Part shown: positions 14,901 to 20,385 of the stretch, in pieces
How the letters are laid out: every line of letters begins with the position of its first letter
Numbering within the stretch: position 1 is the stretch's first letter
DNA from: a virus
IMG/VR virus record: IMGVR_UViG_3300025917_000062
Coordinates: 1-20,385 of that record
Length of the DNA: 20,385 bases
Reading direction: 5' to 3' (one strand)
Notes under the pieces: model-generated
Seen by the model: only the letters and a program-made list of their open reading frames with translations
The model's database searches: none
What the model was told of the DNA's origin: nothing
Position numbers and translations under genes: made by a program

Positions 14901-17057
14901 GGCGGCTCCGGCGATCTCAAGCAACAGACGGACACACTCAAATCATCGCAGGACACCGGCTTCAAGTCGGTTTCCGACGCCGTCCAGCAGCAGGCGGACG
15001 CGGCTCGCCAAGCCGGCGATCAAACCGCGCAACGCTCGCAGCAGGTCGCGGATGCCGTGCAGCAGCAGGGCCAGCAGGCGCAACAGATCGGCCAGCAGAC
15101 GATCGCGCAGGCGCAACAGGACTCGGCCACCGCGACGCAGGGCAACTCGCTTGCGCAGGCCGGCAACGACCTTACGCAGTCGATTGGCGACCAAACCGAC
15201 CAGACGCTTCAGCAGGGCAATTCGCAGGCCCAGTCGGCGAGCGACCAGAACGTGCAGGGCTTGCAGGCCAACCAGCAGGCCACCGAAACCGGCGCGAGCG
15301 ACGTTGCCAACGCGACCACGACAGGCAGCGGCAATGTCACCGACGCCGTCAACACCAGTGCGAGCACGATCTCACAGGCGATCTCGCAGGCTATCGGCAG
15401 CCTTGCTTCAAGCATGTCCGCGGCACAGGCCAGCAGCGCCACAGGCGCAAGCGATACAGGTGGTGACACGGGCAGCTTCAACGACACCGGCAGCAGCGAC
15501 GTCAGCGGCGTCGGCGATATCGGGGGCACCGGCACCTCGATCGGCGACAATATGAACGGCGCCGGCGGCTTGCCGATGGAGGAGGGCTTTGCGACCGGCG
15601 GCCAGTTCCTTGTCCGCGGCCCGGGGCATGCCGACACCGAGCATATTTCGTTCATGGCAAGCCCGGGCGAGACCATTACCATCACGCCGCCCGGCGGCGC
15701 ACCACCACCCAACCCGTCGATGGATTCGCATGCGGCTGGCGGCCGAAAGTCCGGCTATGCGACCGGCGGCCAAATGACGCTTGGCGGCGCCATGGGCACG
15801 CCGACCGTGCCGCAGGAGTCTGCCGATCTCCTCACCTCGCACATGGCAAGCCTGCTTTCCAATCAGGCCGCGCAGATCAGCGACAAGATCGGCGTCATGG
15901 GGCAGAACATTATTGCCTCGGCAAACGATTCCGCCTCCACGATCCAGCAGGCGATCAGCACAGTCGCCTCGAAAATCCCTGATCCTGTGGCTCCGGTCGC
16001 TGCGGCACAATCATCGTCTTCGGTGGCCGGAAGCGCGTCGAGCGGCGGAAGCTCCGGGCTAACCATGCAAAATGCATTTGGCCCGGTAAACCAGCTTACC
16101 TCGGACGGTGCCTATGTGAACGGCGTCAAGTACCTGATGGGGCCGAACGGGTATCAGAAGGCCTTCGCTACCGGTGGCCAGTTCATGGTTGGCGGCGGCA
16201 CGGGCCTGCCCAGCTTCGCCACCGGCGGCCAGATCACAGCCGGTAGCAACGACAACGCCGATCCCGGCGCTGATGTCGTTTCCAACTCGATCGACAGCAA
16301 GGTCGCGAATGCGACCGATGCTATGAAGAAGAAGATCGACACCGCGACCGGCTCGATCAGCAATGCGATGAGCAGCAACAATAACTCGATTGTTGCAGCG
16401 GTGAACGCGATCGGAGATCGTTTCGATGCGTGGCACGCATCGGTGGATATCTCGCCGCATCAAATCGCGGCGCCAGCAATGAGCGGCTTTGCGAGCAGCA
16501 GCGGCTCGGCAAGCGGCCCATTCGTTGGAGCCAGTGGGCAGGGGCTCAACATGCTCACTTCCGATGGTGCCATAGTGAACGGCTCAAAGTACGTCATGGG
16601 GCCCAATGGATATCAGCAGGTTGGGTTTGCCACCGGCGGACAATTCACTGTCAACCGCGGGCTTGCCGATGGCGGCGTGCTCACCGTGCCGGGTGGCCAA
16701 AGCGGAACGGACAGCGTCGACGTGCAGGTCAAGGCCGCGCCCGGCGAGAAGATCATGGTGCTGCCAGCCGATCAGGCCGCGAAGATGAAAGCGCAGGCCA
16801 AGGATACACAGCAGATATCGGCCGAGCCGATCGAGGATTACCTGCCGAAGCCACTCAGCGTGCCGGGTAACAGCGGCGCGACCGCGACCAGCAGCGTTGC
16901 TTCCGGCATGTCGTCAGCCTCCGCGCCAGTCGCGGCAAACAGCAACAGGTCCGGCGGCGCCGGTGGCGACCGGCCGATCATCATCCAAGTGCAGCAGGGC
17001 GTCACGGCTGACCAATTCATTCGCTCGCGGGCGCAGATTGCCGGAGCCTTCAAATGA
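11919..17057 (+). CDS. Tape measure protein
   Basis: A 1712-residue protein in the expected place between chaperones and tail tip. The N-terminal third is Ala/Gln-rich and helical with coiled-coil character. Residues about 350-450 carry a NGKITAQSFQQLQDASPAAAQAI-type segment similar to the TIGR02675 tape measure domain. Residues about 265-285 (ARAGLLALGASIAGDVLV) are hydrophobic and may insert into membrane during DNA ejection. From about 640 on it becomes low-complexity. Six [FY]ATGG motifs (residues 693, 1224, 1280, 1416, 1433, 1570) precede strand segments of the type F-x-V-x-G...D...PGE, and a Gln-rich stretch lies at about 1000-1165. The protein sets tail length. At about 0.15 nm per residue a tail near 250 nm is expected if the whole chain is stretched. 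The start overlaps the chaperone stop, and the end overlaps the DUF2460 gene. Confidence 0.88.
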   Translation: MTDIANVGFSTDTGPLKSLSDQVDSTKQSVKGLNDEMQRTPPAAQAAAASLNQVNAAAQSVKNAGADTAMSNVSQGLAKTGDAALQAATGMTQVGTATKTVAQSLDGSLSPSVQRATGFLSTFRQAFLDSFNNAISQASAPIAEAGKVTQQLEDYVSRTGASYTQAAEAIKTSTAAQAAMNETTKTSGSVWQSIKDTVLGYASGLGGATSAMGTHTTATKSMEAEHERANATASELRETMHTLEAPLDALGLKFSTISQFSGAARAGLLALGASIAGDVLVEMQKMADESEILRTRLEGLAGLSIGDRLAEEFEKAVNGVDKLPESTSAAVEAIVKFQQVQLPQFITPAQVAGFQDLKVNSEAAVEAVKTLYEQMRLGGASSSEAIAATNKFFQEAQQNGKITAQSFQQLQDASPAAAQAITNVFFQGRASASQFIEALKQQPASVQSIIRALQQMSTATDSSFRSMIANPKTVQDALEKLRGAFNDLGHDANQAFLGADQGPGMVTRAINFLADGIEEINRDLPGMKAQFDLTSAATKSWSDMIKTTADDTTLFGTRIDIDIVGAVEKALITIGDFVNQAPQQMADFANSSIASIEGWATKFVQSISTALSTALSNIQSFASQALAALQSVSSAITSAAGSAANAASGAIGANMANAASPTGVDMTGASFDNSNITQSTDSNVVPDSPFPGFATGGSFTVGGSGGTDSQLIQFMATPGEQVTIDQPGGSATGGTAAAGVTLGSLIPGPDTGPASAGAPAASPDLLVAGIKQALDEETAKLTDAGSNNATNIAAAVNTSSTNIVNQLKLMSGVAAPVTTTGTGAPSTTSGASGAASSSTSSLPSGGGGGGTGNAFKDIDAAQKAADQEAAQEQQASARAAASGFNPIGGTPGIGQSIGDSSEQTSGGGGQPKQKRPTDYGATQSNQPLGANGLPVTGPSGSPDLQQYGPLNNIDTSQPSPGTVPVTVNGKTTYVPKEEPGAPVQGYGTMQEVPSGGSGDLKQQTDTLKSSQDTGFKSVSDAVQQQADAARQAGDQTAQRSQQVADAVQQQGQQAQQIGQQTIAQAQQDSATATQGNSLAQAGNDLTQSIGDQTDQTLQQGNSQAQSASDQNVQGLQANQQATETGASDVANATTTGSGNVTDAVNTSASTISQAISQAIGSLASSMSAAQASSATGASDTGGDTGSFNDTGSSDVSGVGDIGGTGTSIGDNMNGAGGLPMEEGFATGGQFLVRGPGHADTEHISFMASPGETITITPPGGAPPPNPSMDSHAAGGRKSGYATGGQMTLGGAMGTPTVPQESADLLTSHMASLLSNQAAQISDKIGVMGQNIIASANDSASTIQQAISTVASKIPDPVAPVAAAQSSSSVAGSASSGGSSGLTMQNAFGPVNQLTSDGAYVNGVKYLMGPNGYQKAFATGGQFMVGGGTGLPSFATGGQITAGSNDNADPGADVVSNSIDSKVANATDAMKKKIDTATGSISNAMSSNNNSIVAAVNAIGDRFDAWHASVDISPHQIAAPAMSGFASSSGSASGPFVGASGQGLNMLTSDGAIVNGSKYVMGPNGYQQVGFATGGQFTVNRGLADGGVLTVPGGQSGTDSVDVQVKAAPGEKIMVLPADQAAKMKAQAKDTQQISAEPIEDYLPKPLSVPGNSGATATSSVASGMSSASAPVAANSNRSGGAGGDRPIIIQVQQGVTADQFIRSRAQIAGAFK
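14910..15420 (+). repeat. Gln/Ala-rich low-complexity segment of the tape measure gene
   Basis: About 165 codons with runs of CAG/CAA (e.g. VQQQADAARQAG, VADAVQQQGQQAQQIG) and loosely repeated Q-Q-x-x-A-x-x-A heptad-like spacing. This indicates a long helical or coiled-coil rod inside the otherwise Ser/Gly-rich C-terminal half. Confidence 0.6.
16095..16184 (+). repeat. First copy of the SDGA-VNG-KY-MGPNGYQ-FATGG module (tape measure)
   Basis: Codons 1393 to about 1422 read LTSDGAYVNGVKYLMGPNGYQ and then FATGGQFMV. Eighteen of the first 21 residues are identical to the second copy at 16554. Confidence 0.7.
16554..16646 (+). repeat. Second copy of the SDGA-VNG-KY-MGPNGYQ-FATGG module (tape measure)
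   Basis: Codons 1546 to about 1576 read LTSDGAIVNGSKYVMGPNGYQ and then FATGGQFTV, 153 codons after the first copy. The two copies are an internal duplication in the C-terminal part of the tape measure protein. Confidence 0.7.
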
Positions 17058-17683
17058 CCCTGACTGTCTTCACACAACTCCCGGATTCGGTCGCGCTCGG
17101 CGCGCAAGTCTCCTTCATGCCATCGACGGCGAAGAACCCAAGCGAGAGCGGCAACAATAACCGCTTCTCGCTGCGCCCGATCAAACGGAATTATACCGTC
17201 TCGATCAGCCCAGACGATTCGGATGAGATGCAGGCCATCATCATGGCTCTCTTGGGCGATCGCTTCCCGCTCGCCATGCGCGACTACGCGGCCTATCAGG
17301 TCACTGCGGAGGATTGCCAGTTCGACAATCTCACCGGCGATTGGCTGATGGGCCGAACATGGGCGCCATCAACCGGCAATTTCCAGTTCTTCGAGCGCAT
17401 CCTCGTACCCGAAAGCATGGTGGTGTCGCTCAATGGATCGCCGGCGACGACATCGAGCTACGCCATCAGCGACTTCGGCCGCATCCAGTTTTCCGGCGGT
17501 GTCACGACAAGTGACACGGTCTCTATCACCGGCACCTACCTGACGCCGGTCGCGCTCATGGACGCGCCGGCCCTGCAACTATTCGGCTCGATCGGGGGCG
17601 TCCCGCAATCGCAGTTTTCATCCATGCGATTCGAGCAGCTTTATGAGAAAGAACTGATCGACATCTTGGCGGAGGCGACGTGA
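17054..17683 (+). CDS. DUF2460 / TIGR02217-family distal tail protein (GTA g12-like)
   Basis: A 209-residue protein starting at the ATGA overlap with the tape measure. The N-terminal LPDSVALGAQVSFMPS matches the LP-x(5)-GA opening of the family. Then follow RFSLRPIKRNYTVSISPDDSDEMQAIIMALLGDRFPLAMRDYAAYQV, FFERILVPESMVVSLNG and a C-terminal FSSMRFEQLYEKELIDILAE. In gene transfer agents and related phages this is the distal tail protein that docks the tube to the tip hub. It is followed directly by the DUF2163 gene, as in the RcGTA order g12-g13. Confidence 0.82.
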   Translation: MTLTVFTQLPDSVALGAQVSFMPSTAKNPSESGNNNRFSLRPIKRNYTVSISPDDSDEMQAIIMALLGDRFPLAMRDYAAYQVTAEDCQFDNLTGDWLMGRTWAPSTGNFQFFERILVPESMVVSLNGSPATTSSYAISDFGRIQFSGGVTTSDTVSITGTYLTPVALMDAPALQLFGSIGGVPQSQFSSMRFEQLYEKELIDILAEAT

Positions 17684-18741
17684 GGGACATTCCTTTTTCC
17701 CAGAATGCGAGAGGGCTTGAATATGCGATCTCGATCACCCAGCCGAATGAGACCATCCGCATCGTTACTGGCGTTGACGACATCATGCTCAACGGCCTGC
17801 TTTACGAGGCGCGCAACTCGCTCAACGTGACCCAGATCGCTTTCTCGGCCGATGGCACGGCATCCAACGCCGACGTTCGTATCTCGGCCTCGCAAACCTC
17901 GGTGCGCCCCGGCATCGGCGCCCGCGGCCTGATCGATGGCCTGCAAATCACCATCGAGCTTTACGACCCGCGCCACCCCGAGCTTGGTACGGTCGACATG
18001 ATGCCGGGCGCGACGATCGGCAGCGTGTCCGAAGACACCAATCGCATCATCGTGTTCGCCGTGCAGGGACCGTTGTCCGGCCTCAAGGCGCCGATGTGCG
18101 AGGTGCATACCGTCGTCTGCCGCGCGCGCCTTGGCGACGCGCGCTGCAAGGTCCCGCTTGCGGTCGACGATGTCGCGCGCAACACCGCCTATTTCAAAAA
18201 GGACACCAACAGCAGCCTGACTGCCGGCCCATGGGATACGTGGGCTCGCAAGCAGGAAGGCGGGAGCTACAACGACCGTGTCTATGAATGCACCACCGCC
18301 GGCACCACGGCGGCGACCGCTCCGACCTATCCAACCACGATCGGCGATACCGTCACCGACGGCACAGCCGTGTTCACATGCCGGCAGGCATGGCTATGTG
18401 CTGCGAGCGGCGAGGCGCTGGACTTCTTCAACATCCAACTGGACGCCGACCCCTCCATTGATGTTGCGGTCTCTCCCAACTTCACGCTCGGAAACATCAT
18501 CCCGCGCACCGGCGACCTGAAGGACACGCTGATACCGATCAAGTTCTATGATCCGGACACCTTCATCGTGACGACATGGCAGCCCTTTGCGCCCAGCAAC
18601 TTCCCGAGCGGCACCGTCTTCGAAATCCATCCCGGTTGCGACCGCCTCATGACGACATGCATCAACACTTTCAACAATCTGAACAACTTCAGGGGCACGC
18701 CCTACGCCCCAAACTCTGACCTACAAACCGGGAGGGCATAA
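17680..18741 (+). CDS. DUF2163 / phage BR0599-family tail tip protein (GTA g13-like) with inserted module
   Basis: A 353-residue protein with GTG start at 17680 (TGA of the previous gene overlaps; GGAGG at 17671-17675 gives a good ribosome site). Hallmarks are CEVHTVVCRARLGDARCKV (about 144-162) and the C-terminal HPGCDRLMTTCINTFNNLNNFRGTPYAP (about 322-348). Both are Cys-containing motifs of this family, in GTA thought to bind an iron-sulfur cluster within the tail hub. Between them, residues about 168-236 form an extra module (TWARKQEGG...RVYECTTAGTTAATAPTYP...DGTAVFTC) that resembles the sugar-binding-type modules repeated in other phage proteins. With it the protein is longer than the usual 270-300 residues. 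Confidence 0.85.
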   Translation: MRDIPFSQNARGLEYAISITQPNETIRIVTGVDDIMLNGLLYEARNSLNVTQIAFSADGTASNADVRISASQTSVRPGIGARGLIDGLQITIELYDPRHPELGTVDMMPGATIGSVSEDTNRIIVFAVQGPLSGLKAPMCEVHTVVCRARLGDARCKVPLAVDDVARNTAYFKKDTNSSLTAGPWDTWARKQEGGSYNDRVYECTTAGTTAATAPTYPTTIGDTVTDGTAVFTCRQAWLCAASGEALDFFNIQLDADPSIDVAVSPNFTLGNIIPRTGDLKDTLIPIKFYDPDTFIVTTWQPFAPSNFPSGTVFEIHPGCDRLMTTCINTFNNLNNFRGTPYAPNSDLQTGRA

Positions 18742-20385
18742 ATGTCCTACGCAGACGACCCGGTCACCTACTCGACGAATGCCCAAGGCCAGACTGTGGC
18801 GACGTGGACCGGAGGGCCGAACCCCGGCACATTCGTCTATGAGCAAGACCAGCCGAACGGAAACTATGGTTGGGACAAGATTGTCACGGCCACGCCGACC
18901 GGCCCGATCGCCCCGCCGGCGCCGACCCCGGTCGCGCCGCATCTTCAGTTTTCCAATGCAACGATCGGCAGCAACATCTTCCTGATGTACGGCGATTGCC
19001 GGCTGCCCGGGCAGATCGCATGGGCTCCCGGGATCGACGCCACCAACAATGTGCTCGACACATCCTTCCTCACCTTTATGACCGTGTACGGCGAGCCGCT
19101 CGACCCGAGCGAGTCCGTCGAGATCGCGAGCATGTCGGCGAACGGCACGACGTTCTATCAAAGCGGAGGCGTTGTCACGGTCGACAATCTCTCGGCCGAT
19201 GCACAGGCCGCGCTCGCGACCAGCGTTGCAACCATGGCAGTCTATACCGGCAGCGAGACGCAACTGCCCGATCCGACCATGGAGGACTATCTCGGTGTCG
19301 GCAACGTGCCGGCCTATCGTGGTCTTCGCTACATCGTCTTTCAGGACTTCCCGATCGAAATCACCAACGGCGCCGTCCCGAACATCATCGTTGAATGGCG
19401 GCGCACTGGCGGCTTGCTCAACGTCTCGGATGTTATGGCCAAGCTGATCAACCGGGTGAACTGGCGCTCGCAATATGCCCAGTCTCGCGCCACCATCTTC
19501 TTCGGAGCGCCGACGATCGATGGCATCGACGATCTTTGCCAAGGGATTCAGGTCACCTCGCAAAGCTCGCTGCTCGACCACCTCAACAACCATCGCAACC
19601 TCTACAATTTCCAGATCAAGGAAGAGAATCCAGTCAAGGTCGTGCGGCGCGCGGTAGCCTCTGATCTTGTCATCGACATCTCCGTCAATGAGGCGGACCT
19701 TGCCGTCGATAGTGGAGCACCTGCACTCACGACCAACCGCGCCAACCCGGCCGACTTTCCTGTCGGCTTGAACCTGTCCTATTGCGATCCTGATCACGCC
19801 TTCGACATCAAGGTAGCGCCGGCCGTGTTCGATGGTACGGCGCCGGGAAGGTCGACGGCGACATCATCCGCCATCCTCACGGCGCAGATGGATTACGTGG
19901 TCGACGCCACGACCGCGCGAACGATCGCTTACAATGCGATGTTCGACCTGCGATCGTATGCCGCCCGCGCACAGCTTGTTCTCAAAGACCTTCGTGCCGA
20001 GGTCGGCGACGTGGTGGCGGTGACCACCGCAAACGGCGATGAGTATGTGCTCTTGGTCAATCAGCAGACGATCACCAAGACGCGGTCGAATGCGATGCAG
20101 TGCCTGCAACTGTTGTCGGCCGCCGGCGGCGACGTCAACGGCGATGGCGGCAACGATGGCGGCTCGGCAACCCGGCTGCACTGGCCCGACGAAGTGACGC
20201 GACAAGACATCATCGCGACTGCGGACAAGATTTACACGACCTGCGACAGCCTCGGCACGGTCATCAGCTTCAACCTCCGCGACACTCCGTTGCGCAAGGT
20301 CACCAAGAGCAAGTGGCGCAATCTGGGGCAGATTGACCCGAATGGTCTCAACTGGGGTGGCGATGCCTTCTACCTTGAGATCGGC
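18742..20385 (+). CDS. Tail hub / host-specificity protein (GTA g15-like or gpJ-like), 3' partial
   Basis: The ATG at 18742 directly follows the TAA of the DUF2163 gene; GGGAGG at 18730-18735 is the ribosome site. The frame is open for 548 codons to the right edge. After a Pro/Thr-rich N-terminal part (residues 45-66), the segment NVPAYRGLRYIVFQDFPIEITNGAVPNIIVEW (about 187-218) is the characteristic PAYRGLxYVVFxDFPL region of phage tail hub proteins. It is followed by ANPADFPVGLNLSYCDPDHAF and a LKDLRAEVGDVVAVTT strand pair. This protein forms the baseplate hub and often carries the host-binding end. Function beyond the hub cannot be judged because the C-terminus is missing. Confidence 0.8.
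   Translation, partial: MSYADDPVTYSTNAQGQTVATWTGGPNPGTFVYEQDQPNGNYGWDKIVTATPTGPIAPPAPTPVAPHLQFSNATIGSNIFLMYGDCRLPGQIAWAPGIDATNNVLDTSFLTFMTVYGEPLDPSESVEIASMSANGTTFYQSGGVVTVDNLSADAQAALATSVATMAVYTGSETQLPDPTMEDYLGVGNVPAYRGLRYIVFQDFPIEITNGAVPNIIVEWRRTGGLLNVSDVMAKLINRVNWRSQYAQSRATIFFGAPTIDGIDDLCQGIQVTSQSSLLDHLNNHRNLYNFQIKEENPVKVVRRAVASDLVIDISVNEADLAVDSGAPALTTNRANPADFPVGLNLSYCDPDHAFDIKVAPAVFDGTAPGRSTATSSAILTAQMDYVVDATTARTIAYNAMFDLRSYAARAQLVLKDLRAEVGDVVAVTTANGDEYVLLVNQQTITKTRSNAMQCLQLLSAAGGDVNGDGGNDGGSATRLHWPDEVTRQDIIATADKIYTTCDSLGTVISFNLRDTPLRKVTKSKWRNLGQIDPNGLNWGGDAFYLEIG

Noticed and set aside
18721-19797. Minus-strand open frame of 358 codons opposite the hub gene
   Set aside because: Composition (Arg, Asp, Val, His) is that of an antisense shadow, and the plus strand carries the hub protein motif.
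1-20385. tRNA genes, CRISPR arrays, insertion sequences, integrase or attachment sites
   Set aside because: None seen. No cloverleaf-like segment, no direct repeats with regular spacers, no transposase or recombinase motif, and no terminal inverted repeats.

Overview
The window is a contiguous stretch of the late structural operon of a tailed phage or prophage with a long, non-contractile (siphovirus-type) tail. Every supported gene lies on the + strand, most neighbours overlap by 4 to 8 bases, and base composition is uniformly GC-rich. The tail-tip genes (a DUF2460 protein, a DUF2163/BR0599-family protein and a hub/tip protein) have the composition and order seen in alphaproteobacterial gene transfer agents and in prophages of Rhizobiales. 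The best guess is therefore a Bradyrhizobium-like or other rhizobial prophage or phage. No integrase, attachment site, tRNA or host housekeeping gene is visible, so prophage and free phage cannot be told apart here.

Region A (2-3324) is a sugar-modification cassette: a glycosyltransferase with a DGD motif (cut by the left edge), a GT9-like glycosyltransferase, an 88-residue unknown, an FkbM-type methyltransferase, a 32-codon micro-gene and a GT-B-like protein of unknown function. Region B (3288-8796) holds surface or decoration-type proteins: a 1258-residue beta-helix protein with beta-sandwich modules, a 244-residue protein made of eight exact 20-residue repeats, a small phage protein of a recurrent uncharacterised family, and an Ig-like/BppU-like protein. 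Region C (8789-10393) is the head-tail connector set: gp6-like adaptor, head closure, HK97-gp10-like protein and DUF4128-like tail terminator. Region D (10487-17057) is tail tube, two tail-assembly chaperones in overlapping frames (gpG/gpT-like, -1 relation) and a 1712-residue tape measure protein. Region E (17054 to the right edge) is the tail tip.

The head genes (terminase, portal, protease, major capsid) are expected to the left of the window and the rest of the tip and lysis genes to the right. The only substantial non-coding stretches are 10394-10486 and about 10955-11065. The second contains a strong hairpin followed by T residues (11020-11050), which probably sets the high tail-tube to low chaperone/tape-measure expression step.

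The main hypothesis is that the glycosyltransferase/methyltransferase cassette, embedded directly next to Ser/Thr-rich surface proteins, builds and methyl-caps a glycan on the virion itself. Modification of host surface polysaccharide is the competing explanation. Other points worth checking are the 20-residue repeat protein, domain insertions in the beta-helix protein and in the DUF2163 protein, the repetitive low-complexity C-terminal half of the tape measure, the unusual chaperone frameshift, and the absence of the NlpC/P60 peptidase gene that normally sits between the DUF2163 and hub genes.
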